DNA from: Mailhella sp.
GTDB lineage: Bacteria > Desulfobacterota > Desulfovibrionia > Desulfovibrionales > Desulfovibrionaceae
NCBI GenBank assembly: GCA_017940105.1
Contig: JAGAZG010000079.1
Coordinates: forward strand, 1 to 11,276
DNA length: 11,276 bases
Direction: 5' to 3'
Positions 1 to 6,177 of the stretch are shown piece by piece; the first letter of the stretch is position 1, and the number at the start of each line of letters is the position of its first letter. The position numbers were made by a program, and so were the translations under genes. Under the pieces are notes generated by a model. It was not told where the DNA came from, searched no databases, and worked only from the letters and a program-made list of their open reading frames with translations.

Positions 1-21
1 AGACGTGTGCTCTTCCGATCT
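1..21. other. Illumina TruSeq adapter remnant (artefact)
   Basis: The first 21 bases match the 3' end of the standard Illumina TruSeq read-2 adapter (begins AGACGTGTGC, ends CCGATCT). This is not genomic sequence. It was left at the contig end after incomplete trimming, and the true first base is 22. Any translation of the minus-strand gene that enters these bases (codons for RSEEHTS) is artificial. Confidence 0.97.
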
Positions 22-111
22 CCAGCTATAGTTTCTTTGATAGACAGGGATTATAAAACGTTTCTCGCTGCCGTCTAGATACTTGATAAGTTTTATCGCT
101 TTTCCATCCAT
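22..111 (-). CDS. DUF262 / GmrS-like protein, N-terminal fragment (contig edge)
   Basis: Only the first 30 codons are present, from ATG at 111-109 down to the adapter junction at 22. The peptide contains FIIPVYQRNYSW at residues 19-30. The pattern I-P-x-Y-Q-R-x-Y-x-W near the N-terminus is the hallmark of the DUF262 family, the ParB/sulfiredoxin-like fold found in the GmrS half of GmrSD type IV modification-dependent restriction enzymes and in many uncharacterised relatives. The YQR part lies in the nucleotide-binding/hydrolysis site of that fold. The gene starts 4 bases after the acetyltransferase stop, with a GGGG stretch upstream as a modest ribosome site, so it is probably co-transcribed with that gene. 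Whether it is an antiphage gene cannot be told, because the rest of DUF262 and any HNH (DUF1524) domain lie beyond the contig. It is too short for ordinary gene finders but the motif is highly specific. Confidence 0.85.
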
Positions 112-115
112 AGTG

Positions 116-640
116 TTACCCCACGTGCTGCCAGTACTTGCGCAGGTCATTGATGATCTGATCGTAATCCTGTATGGTAAAAAAGCCTTGCCCTGAAATC
201 ATGATCGTATACTCTATGTTTTCGTAAGTGCGGTAGACATGCGTATCACGGAAGCCATTCCGCAGATAGAACCTGTGCCGCCGCAGTCGCTGTTCCCTAT
301 TGTCGCAAGGCTGCCTGGGGGCTTCCATGTCAAGGATGCAGGTCCTGCCCTTGTACCGTTTCAAAAGGCCTGTCAGTATGTTCTGCCCGAGACCGATTCC
401 CCTCAGCTCTTCACGAACAGCAAAGTACCAGAACCAGGTGAATGGCTCGCGGGGATAGACGACAGTAAAGCCGACGAATTCGTTATTCTCGTAATATGCC
501 GTAAAGTCCAGGGGCATTTTCGGGATCAGAGAAATCAGTTCATCATAGGGAATCTGCTCTTCCACAGGGAAGGCCGACTTGTATAGCTCTCGTATGCGTT
601 CATCATTTGCATTGCTGTCAGTTATCTGTTTTTCAGTCAT
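116..640 (-). CDS. GNAT-family N-acetyltransferase
   Basis: This is a probable acetyl-CoA-dependent N-acetyltransferase of unknown substrate, cytoplasmic, about 174 aa. The acetyl-CoA pyrophosphate loop is visible as REELRGIGLG (residues 77-86, R-G-x-G-x-G form). The C-terminal motif B region appears as RRHRFYLRNGF (120-130), preceded by an EAP...R segment as in many small bacterial GNATs. The start is uncertain. ATG at 640 (MTEKQ) fits family length best, but ATG at 679 (MKNTD) or 700 (MSILC) would add 13 or 20 residues, rich in lysine, and overlap the ATPase gene that ends at 666. None has a convincing Shine-Dalgarno, so expression may rely on coupling to the ATPase gene. The DUF262 fragment follows after 4 bases. 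The link with the transporter could be simple co-transcription rather than shared function. Confidence 0.88.
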   Translation of the reverse strand: MTEKQITDSNANDERIRELYKSAFPVEEQIPYDELISLIPKMPLDFTAYYENNEFVGFTVVYPREPFTWFWYFAVREELRGIGLGQNILTGLLKRYKGRTCILDMEAPRQPCDNREQRLRRHRFYLRNGFRDTHVYRTYENIEYTIMISGQGFFTIQDYDQIINDLRKYWQHVG

Positions 641-665
641 GTCTTTTTTCTTGGCTTTCCTGCGG

Positions 666-1733
666 TCAGTGTTCTTCATGATCAAACACAAGATACTCAT
701 TGAAGTTCAGCCATAAGGATGAACCAGTTTTTATTTTTCCATATGTGTGACCTGCGGTTAATACACGAACCTGCAGAGCAGGATCTCCATGATTGCAAGT
801 GCAAGCAATGTCTACACGGCAGTCATTGATATCTCCCATATAATACGCCTGCGTCAGTCTGCCGTGCAGTACGCCCCGTTCTTCACTGATCGTAATGTTT
901 TCGGGGCGCACCGCGACGACCACGGGACCTCGTTTATCCCCTGAATATTCCATGAACTGACTGCCGGAGAATTCAATTTTTCCAGCGGAGGCTACCCCAG
1001 GTATGAAATTGATTCTCCCTATGAAATCGGCGACAAACTGATTTGCAGGATGATTATAAATATGCATGGGAGAGCCTATTTGCTGTACGACGCCTTTATT
1101 GAAGACGACCACTTTGTCACTCATGGCCATTGCCTCTGATTGGTCGTGTGTGACATAGATGACCGTAATGCCGAATTGTTTTTGCATCTCTTTGATTTCA
1201 AAGCGCATTGACTCCCGCAGCTTTGCGTCAAGATTGCTCAGAGGCTCGTCAAGCAGTAAGACGCGTGGGTTGCAGACTAATGCACGGCCCAGAGCCACAC
1301 GTTGCTGCTGACCGCCAGAAAGTTCGCTTGGCAGGCGTTTTACATACTGTGACAAGTGAACGGATTCGAGAATTTTTTCTACTCTCCGCTTGATTTCCAT
1401 ATGTGAAAGACGTTGGATTTTTAATGGGTACGCGACATTGTCGAAAACATTCATATGCGGCCATACAGCGTATGACTGAAAAACCATGCCGATGCCCCGC
1501 CTGTTGGGCGGTACAAAATGATATGGGCTGCTTACGACAACATTGTCTATTTTGATTTCTCCTGCAGTAGGTTTTTCAAATCCGGCAATCATGCGCAGCA
1601 ACGTTGTCTTCCCACAGCCTGAAGGACCCAGCAGGGTGACAAACTCGTTATTGTTGAAAACTTCGCTGAACTTATGAATGATCAGCACATTGCCGTAGGA
1701 TTTTGTCACGTCGGTAAGGGTTATGGAAGCCAT
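666..1733 (-). CDS. ABC importer ATP-binding protein (FbpC/PotA type)
   Basis: This is the cytoplasmic ATPase that powers the importer encoded just upstream; 355 aa, normal for the Fe3+/polyamine/phosphonate-type CUT1-like ATPases. Visible motifs in order are Walker A GPSGCGKTT (36-44), Q-loop Q86 within MVFQSYAVWPH, signature LSGGQ (138-142), Walker B VLLLDE (158-163), D-loop NLDAKL, and switch histidine H196 in YVTHDQ. The roughly 110-120 residues at the C-terminus form the TOBE-type regulatory extension, including the typical VAVRPENI stretch. All catalytic residues are intact. ATG at 1733 follows the permease stop by 25 bases. The tryptophan in the Q-loop (AVWPH) is common in ATPases of ferric, phosphonate and sugar-phosphate importers, so it does not settle the substrate. 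Confidence 0.96.
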   Translation of the reverse strand: MASITLTDVTKSYGNVLIIHKFSEVFNNNEFVTLLGPSGCGKTTLLRMIAGFEKPTAGEIKIDNVVVSSPYHFVPPNRRGIGMVFQSYAVWPHMNVFDNVAYPLKIQRLSHMEIKRRVEKILESVHLSQYVKRLPSELSGGQQQRVALGRALVCNPRVLLLDEPLSNLDAKLRESMRFEIKEMQKQFGITVIYVTHDQSEAMAMSDKVVVFNKGVVQQIGSPMHIYNHPANQFVADFIGRINFIPGVASAGKIEFSGSQFMEYSGDKRGPVVVAVRPENITISEERGVLHGRLTQAYYMGDINDCRVDIACTCNHGDPALQVRVLTAGHTYGKIKTGSSLWLNFNEYLVFDHEEH

Positions 1734-1758
1734 ATCCTCTATACTCCTTAGCGCTTCA

Positions 1759-3462
1759 TCAAATGGAAAACTGCCCTTTTGTAAGTTTGTTCAACAGCCA
1801 GTTAACCATGATGACCATGAGAAGAATGCCCGTTGCAATGGCTGAAGCCGTTTGCTGACTGTGGTAGGTCTGGTATGTGAATAGTTCGTATCCGATCGTT
1901 TTTGTGTTGGCTGAATACAGAAGGGTGGACATAGTCAGCTCATAGAAACTTGGCATAAAAATAAGAAACCAGCCTGCAACAACTGAGGGAGCGATTAAAG
2001 GCAGCGTGATGTCTTTAAAGCTTCGATGCCATTGAGCACCAGAAATAAGCGCGGCCTCTTCAAGCGATGGGTGTATCTGACTCATTGCTGAAACTACCGT
2101 GCGCATGCCCATCAACAGGTATTTGATCATGTATGCAATGATCATGATTGTCAGCGTATTATATATGTTGATGCCAAACCGGCCTGACATAGTCATAATC
2201 AACGCCAGTGCAATGACCACGCTCGGAGTGCCGCTTCCAACAGTAATGAGAAAGTCGGGAATATGCCGCCCCTTTGCTTTCGTACGGGTCAAGAGCCACG
2301 CCATGACACATGCTATGACAATGCCTGCTGTGGCAGCTACAGAAGCGGCAATCAGGCTGTTTGTTGCCGTGTCAAGAATGCCTTTTCTGGTGAATAAAAT
2401 ATGCCAGTAATGCGTTGTGAAGTTCGCGAGCGATAGCGGCTTGCCAAGGTTTTTCGTAAAGGAGGTCATTGCAACCGTGGCGAACGGAATCACAACGACT
2501 ACGATTGCGAAAAGCCCCACTGCAATAGTCATAGGCAGTCGCCATTTGCCCAGCTCGACAATGCTAGGCCTTGTCGATTTGCCGGAAACTGTGATGTACT
2601 GTCTTTTCCCACAAATGCATGTAGATACGTAGAGGACAACGTTGGCGATAGCCATAAGTGCGACAGCAAGAGTGGTGGCATCGGTTAATCCCTCGGCTGA
2701 TCCAACATATACGTAGTCGATGATACGGGTCGTCACCGTGTCGAGCCGTCCGGGAGCCCCAATGATTGAGGGGATGCCATAGCATGAAGCAGCAGAAACA
2801 AATACCAGCAGCGCTGCAGCGACGATAGATGGAAGCATAATGGGAAAGGTGACTGTCATTACGGTCTTGAGCGGGGATGCACCGCTGACTTTTGAAGCCT
2901 CTTCAAGGGATGGATCCATCTTTTCCATCGCTCTGGAGATGGTAATGAATGCAAATGGATAATAAAAAGTCGTCAATACCCATACAAGTCCCCCTATGCT
3001 GTAGATGTCAAAGGGGTTACCGGATAGGTTGAACAGGTCCGACAGCCATACATTAAGTGTGCCCACTCGTGGGTTCAGCAGACGCAGCCATGCCATTGCT
3101 CCGACATAGGGAGGCACCATGTACGTCATCACAAATAATGTTCGGAAGAATTTACGGCCATACAGGTCAGTTCTTCCAACCAGCCAGGCCAAAGGAAACG
3201 CTATCATAACTCCAAAGACCATGGACAGACCGGCCGTTACCAGAGTGTTATAGAGCGCATTCCAGTTTAGCGGGTAGGTAAATATGCGCTTGAAGGCATC
3301 CAGAGTAAAGCCGCTTTCATTCACAAATGCCCTGAATATCAGGTAGCACATTGGAAAAACATTAAATATGAGCAAGAAGGCCACAATTGCAAGTATCATG
3401 ACCAATTTCACATCGAAGCGAATCTTTTCATGCGGCGCTGCCAGCCAGTCCTTTGCAAACAC
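1759..3462 (-). CDS. ABC importer permease, fused two-domain (FbpB-like)
   Basis: This is an inner-membrane permease of 567 aa in which two BPD_transp_1 domains are fused, as in FbpB, AfuB and related 12-helix proteins. A single chain therefore replaces the usual permease pair. The first helix is about residues 20-43, and hydrophobic segments follow throughout with a hydrophilic linker near 285-310. Both EAA coupling loops that dock on the ATPase are clear: EEASKVSGASPLKT (187-200, then FPIMLPS) and EEAALISGAQWHRS (468-481, then LPLIAPS). The start is GTG at 3462-3460, chosen because a GGAGG ribosome site sits 5 bases upstream; no in-frame ATG gives a better start. A 104-base gap separates it from the binding-protein stop, and the ATPase follows 25 bases downstream. 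The protein appears intact. Confidence 0.95.
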   Translation of the reverse strand: MFAKDWLAAPHEKIRFDVKLVMILAIVAFLLIFNVFPMCYLIFRAFVNESGFTLDAFKRIFTYPLNWNALYNTLVTAGLSMVFGVMIAFPLAWLVGRTDLYGRKFFRTLFVMTYMVPPYVGAMAWLRLLNPRVGTLNVWLSDLFNLSGNPFDIYSIGGLVWVLTTFYYPFAFITISRAMEKMDPSLEEASKVSGASPLKTVMTVTFPIMLPSIVAAALLVFVSAASCYGIPSIIGAPGRLDTVTTRIIDYVYVGSAEGLTDATTLAVALMAIANVVLYVSTCICGKRQYITVSGKSTRPSIVELGKWRLPMTIAVGLFAIVVVVIPFATVAMTSFTKNLGKPLSLANFTTHYWHILFTRKGILDTATNSLIAASVAATAGIVIACVMAWLLTRTKAKGRHIPDFLITVGSGTPSVVIALALIMTMSGRFGINIYNTLTIMIIAYMIKYLLMGMRTVVSAMSQIHPSLEEAALISGAQWHRSFKDITLPLIAPSVVAGWFLIFMPSFYELTMSTLLYSANTKTIGYELFTYQTYHSQQTASAIATGILLMVIMVNWLLNKLTKGQFSI

Positions 3463-3520
3463 GTATGCCTCCGCTCATGGCTATTACGCAAGAATTAGCT
3501 GTCCGATCCATCCTTATGGT

Positions 3521-3560
3521 CAGGCAGGGTTGCCTTAATGAAGAGGCAAGTCGAAAGCGT
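3521..3560 (-). other. Short inverted repeats between binding-protein and permease genes
   Basis: In the 104-base gap between the two transporter genes are AGGCA-gggt-TGCCT (3522-3535) and AAAGC-gtca-GCTTT (3555-3567 region, at the binding-protein stop). Both are short five-base-pair stems. Neither is followed by a run of T on the minus strand, so they are unlikely to be full terminators. Stem-loops here often protect the binding-protein part of the message so that more of it is made than permease, which is an inference only. Confidence 0.3.
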
Positions 3561-3566
3561 CAGCTT

Positions 3567-4583
3567 TTAACGTTTGTTTTTTACCCGCTCTTCGAAGTTC
3601 GTTCTCAGTTCAGAACGTTCTTTCAGACAGTTTGCCCAGTTCACCGGCATGGCTTTTTTTATGATCTCTGCCGTTGGAATGGAGTCATAGGGAATGGAGG
3701 GAGGATTCTTCAGAACAGAGTGCATCCAGCCCTTGACGATATAGCTCTGACCTTCGGGAGAAAGGAACCAGTCTGTCAGCTCTTCGCATATTTTAGCATT
3801 ATTGTGTGCGCTCCACCCATCTTTTATAGTCATTATGGGGGAGGGTACGCCTATGGGCCCGTCAAGCGGATAGATCACTTCAAGGGAACTGCTTTCTTCT
3901 TCGCGCTTTTTAAGAACGGATTCTTCAAGAATCATGATTTCCTTGCACTCTCCGGTTTCCAGTTTAGTCAGGGCGACCGAACCGGACTCGACCATCACTC
4001 TGTTTTGGGCCAGAAGGTCAAAGTACTCGTAACCGTACTTATCTTTTAAGGCAGATATGGCAACCAGCGCTGTGCCAGCAGTGAGAGGATTGGGCATGGA
4101 ACAGGCCCCCTTCATCGTGGCGTTGGAGGCAAAATCTTTGAACGATTGCGGCAGATCCTCTTTTTTGCAATTTTCGGGATTGTATGCCAGAATCATGTTG
4201 AGATTGCGCACAGGATACCAGTAACCTTCTCGGTCGTATTCCAAGGCTATGTTTTCCGCTTCTTTGGAAAGATAGGCGTGGAGGAGACCTTCTGCTTTAA
4301 GCTCAAGGGCATATGAAGGGTCCGCCAGCATCAGCATATCGCATCCCAGTTTCTTTGTATCGCGTTCCGCGGCAATTTTCGCCTGTAGTGTTCCCGTGCC
4401 GCCGTAGAAGAATTCCACGTCATACTTTGGAAATTTTTTATGAAGCACATCTGTCATAGCATCAATGATGTCTTCATACATTGAGGTGTAAATTGTCACC
4501 TTTGGTTTTGAGGCCGCCTGGGAGGCACTGGCATAAGAAATGATGATTAATGCCGTAAAACAGGATATCAATTTTTTTAGCAT
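3567..4583 (-). CDS. ABC importer periplasmic substrate-binding protein, family 1
   Basis: This is the secreted binding protein of the importer, 338 aa from ATG at 4583. That start is chosen over the upstream one at 4628 because AAAAGGAGG lies 9 bases before it and a clean signal peptide follows: KK, a hydrophobic core (residues 5-17), and a probable cut after SQA at residue 23. The mature protein has the type-II periplasmic fold wording of the FbpA/AfuA/FutA class: VTIYTSMYEDI (29-39), YGGTGTLQAKI (60-70), DMLMLADPS (82-90), YWYPVRNLNMILAYNP (121-136) and the C-terminal DWFLSPEGQSYIVKGW (271-286). Ferric-binding FbpA proteins carry a pair of adjacent tyrosines in the C-terminal lobe, and I do not see such a pair at 280-300. 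An organic anion or phosphate ester is thus as likely as iron. The substrate is not assigned. Confidence 0.93.
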   Translation of the reverse strand: MLKKLISCFTALIIISYASASQAASKPKVTIYTSMYEDIIDAMTDVLHKKFPKYDVEFFYGGTGTLQAKIAAERDTKKLGCDMLMLADPSYALELKAEGLLHAYLSKEAENIALEYDREGYWYPVRNLNMILAYNPENCKKEDLPQSFKDFASNATMKGACSMPNPLTAGTALVAISALKDKYGYEYFDLLAQNRVMVESGSVALTKLETGECKEIMILEESVLKKREEESSSLEVIYPLDGPIGVPSPIMTIKDGWSAHNNAKICEELTDWFLSPEGQSYIVKGWMHSVLKNPPSIPYDSIPTAEIIKKAMPVNWANCLKERSELRTNFEERVKNKR

Positions 4584-4937
4584 GGAGAGTATCCTCCTTT
4601 TGAGATGAAACCTTCTAACTTCTCTCAAAAACGTTTTGTGTTGTCTTTTTCGTCGGCATTACGGAATACGCTGGAATGCTTTTTTTTAAAAATATTCCTT
4701 TATCTTGTGCCATCAGATGTTCACCTGGGACATTATGTTGAAATATCAGGCAGACTAGTTCCTTTTTTTTGAAAAATAAAGAGGCATTTCCTGATGAAAT
4801 ATTGCTATCAGGGTACCGCCATCCCAGGCTTGGCTTGCATTATTTCAGCTGTTCGTGATGCCCAGATCAAATCTGTGTTGGCGTCGGAGGGATAAAGCAG
4901 CACCTGAACCGCAATGTCGGTCTATGGATAAAAATTT
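4584..4937. promoter_or_regulatory. 354-base intergenic region upstream of the transporter operon
   Basis: No coding region with a credible start is seen here. The stretch is AT-rich in its middle (4680-4790), with several A/T runs, as expected for a regulatory region. I found no convincing -35/-10 pair for the minus strand and no hairpin followed by a T-run to end transcription of the dehydrogenase gene. The transporter may therefore be read either from its own promoter or through from 6014. A CAGAT-caa-ATCTG repeat lies at 4863-4875 and a 23-bp dyad at 4790-4812 (listed separately). Confidence 0.5.
4790..4812. promoter_or_regulatory. Candidate operator dyad CCTGAT-N11-ATCAGG
   Basis: A perfect 6-bp inverted repeat, CCTGAT (4790-4795) and ATCAGG (4807-4812), is separated by 11 AT-rich bases. 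A further ATCAGG half-site sits at 4745-4750 in the similar setting GAAATATCAGG. Their position about 160-220 bases before the binding-protein start suits a regulator-binding site for the transporter operon. No adjacent regulator gene is present, and the regulator family is not identified. Confidence 0.3.
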
Positions 4938-6014
4938 TTATGCCGTCAGTTCTGCGCGTACGGCAGCTCCCATTTCCTGCGTGCTGTTCGTCCCACCCAT
5001 GTCGCGCGTGCGCACCATGCCTTTGCTAAGAACCTTTTGCTCTGCGGCGAGCAGAGCTTTTGCCGCATGCACTTCGCTAAAGTGTTCCAGCATCATTCGG
5101 ATGGATTCCAGTGATGCAATTGGGTTGACTATGTTCTTTCCTGCAATGTCCAGAGCGGATCCGTGTATGGGTTCGAACATGGAAGGGTAGTCTTTTTCAG
5201 GGTTGAGGTTGGCGCCGGCCGCAAAGCCCATGCCCCCCTGTAGCACAGAACCGAGGTCAGTGATGATATCGCCGAAAAGATTTGATGCAACAATTACGTC
5301 GAAACGTTCTGGCTTAGAAACCATGAACATGGAAAGAGCGTCAACAAGCAGATAGTCATGATCTATGTCGGGATACTGCGCAGCCACTTCGCTAAATATT
5401 TTGTCCCAGAACACCATGCTGTAGTTCAGTGCGTTGGATTTGGTGCAACTCGTGACTTTCCCCATATGCCCTTCAGCTTTTCGTTTGCGGGCAAGTTCAA
5501 AGGCAAAGCGCATCACTCGTTCGCAGCCCTTGCGAGAAAATACTGCCATCTGCGTGGCAAAACCATTTGGAGCTTCTGGGCAGAACATGCCGCCAAGACG
5601 ACAGTATTCACCCTCGGTGTTTTCCCTGACGACTACAAAGTCAACATTTTTTGGCGTTGCGGTTGAAAGCGGACTTGTAACGCCTTCAAGCATGCGTATG
5701 GGGCGAAGGTTGACATATTGGCAGAATCCCTGCCGTATGGACAGAAGAGGTCCAAGTGAAATATGGTCTGGGACTTTGGTGGGATTCCCCATGGAACCGA
5801 GAAAAACTGCATCATACGGCTTAAGCACGTCAAGCGCGTTTTCCGGCATCATGCGACCATGGGCAAGATAATAATCGCAGTTCCAGCCGAATGTGTCGCA
5901 TGATACGTCAAACAGGAATTCATTTGCGCATGCTTCAAGGGTAAGCTGCGCTTCATGAGAAACTTCAGGTCCAACACCGTCGCCTGGAATGAAGGCGACT
6001 CTATAGCTGTTCAT
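4938..6014 (-). CDS. Tartrate/D-malate-type decarboxylating dehydrogenase (IDH/IPMDH family)
   Basis: This is a cytoplasmic NAD- and Mg/Mn-dependent beta-decarboxylating dehydrogenase of 358 aa, typical for tartrate dehydrogenase/D-malate dehydrogenase (TtuC/DmlA) and 3-isopropylmalate dehydrogenase. Motifs include FIPGDGVGPEV (8-18), the substrate loop LLSIRQGFCQYVNLRP (90-105; R94, R104), VVRENTEGEY (128-137; R130, Y137), the catalytic lysine in TKSNA (K192), metal ligands VDA D225 and FGDIITD D249/D253, and the NAD site EPIHGSALDIAGKNIVNP (281-298). The Phe-x-Gln-Tyr-Val-Asn-Leu-Arg wording of the substrate loop is closer to TtuC/DmlA than to LeuB. The start is ATG 6014 rather than GTG 6020, because AAAGGAG lies 5 bases before the ATG. 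No leuC/leuD partners are beside it, which argues against leucine synthesis. It faces the S10 operon head to head. The exact hydroxy acid is unproven. Confidence 0.9.
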   Translation of the reverse strand: MNSYRVAFIPGDGVGPEVSHEAQLTLEACANEFLFDVSCDTFGWNCDYYLAHGRMMPENALDVLKPYDAVFLGSMGNPTKVPDHISLGPLLSIRQGFCQYVNLRPIRMLEGVTSPLSTATPKNVDFVVVRENTEGEYCRLGGMFCPEAPNGFATQMAVFSRKGCERVMRFAFELARKRKAEGHMGKVTSCTKSNALNYSMVFWDKIFSEVAAQYPDIDHDYLLVDALSMFMVSKPERFDVIVASNLFGDIITDLGSVLQGGMGFAAGANLNPEKDYPSMFEPIHGSALDIAGKNIVNPIASLESIRMMLEHFSEVHAAKALLAAEQKVLSKGMVRTRDMGGTNSTQEMGAAVRAELTA

Positions 6015-6035
6015 GTGCACTCCTTTGGCGTAAGT

Positions 6036-6064
6036 TTATTACCGCAGCATGCTGCGCAAGTCAT
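6036..6064 (-). promoter_or_regulatory. Candidate promoter of the dehydrogenase gene
   Basis: Reading the minus strand, ATGACT (6064-6059) and TAATAA (6041-6036) are spaced 17 bases apart, each matching four of six consensus positions or better. Transcription would begin near 6029, giving a very short leader that just includes the AAAGGAG ribosome site. The spacer is almost filled by a perfect palindrome (6043-6056), which suggests regulated transcription. Confidence 0.45.
6043..6056. promoter_or_regulatory. 14-bp perfect palindrome, possible operator
   Basis: CGCAGCATGCTGCG is a perfect 14-bp palindrome located between the predicted -35 and -10 elements of the dehydrogenase promoter, a position where a bound repressor would block RNA polymerase. 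The half-motif CTGCGCAA overlaps it (6052-6059) and recurs in the same orientation at 6096-6103, 44 bases away. A second palindrome, CTGAATTCAG, lies at 6104-6113. The regulator is unknown. Confidence 0.4.
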
Positions 6065-6118
6065 TCTGCACCGTTGTTTTTGCCAGAACAGAATACTGCG
6101 CAACTGAATTCAGGGCAA

Positions 6119-6171
6119 AGGAAAAGAAAAAGAAAAAAAAACTTGACTTCACAGCTTCAGGCAGATAAAAG
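6119..6171 (+). promoter_or_regulatory. Candidate main promoter of the S10 operon with A-rich upstream tract
   Basis: TTGACT (6143-6148) and TAAAAG (6166-6171) are separated by the ideal 17 bases, a good sigma-70-type pair. The 23 bases immediately upstream (6119-6141) are almost pure A with a few G, resembling an UP element of the kind that strengthens rRNA and ribosomal-protein promoters. Transcription would begin near 6178, giving a leader of about 530 bases before rpsJ. Confidence 0.55.
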
Positions 6172-6177
6172 AAATGT

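Noticed and set aside
1..111. Extension of the DUF262 reading frame through bases 1-21
   Set aside because: Those bases are sequencing adapter, so the added residues are not biological.
3521..3540. AGGCA/TGCCT hairpin as a terminator after the binding-protein gene
   Set aside because: There is no T-run after it on the minus strand, and the permease gene follows with its own good ribosome site, so transcription probably continues.
3453..4049. Plus-strand open frame of 198 codons opposite the binding-protein gene
   Set aside because: The opposite strand encodes a clear signal peptide and binding-protein motifs. This frame has no recognisable domain and no ribosome site.
4700..4720. TGGCAC on the minus strand (4712-4707) as a sigma-54 promoter
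   Set aside because: The required TTGC-type -12 element at the correct distance is missing; AAAGG is found there instead.
6119..6141. A-rich tract as a terminator or slippage site
   Set aside because: No stem precedes it on either strand in the right place and no gene ends there. Its position just upstream of a -35 box fits an UP-like element better.
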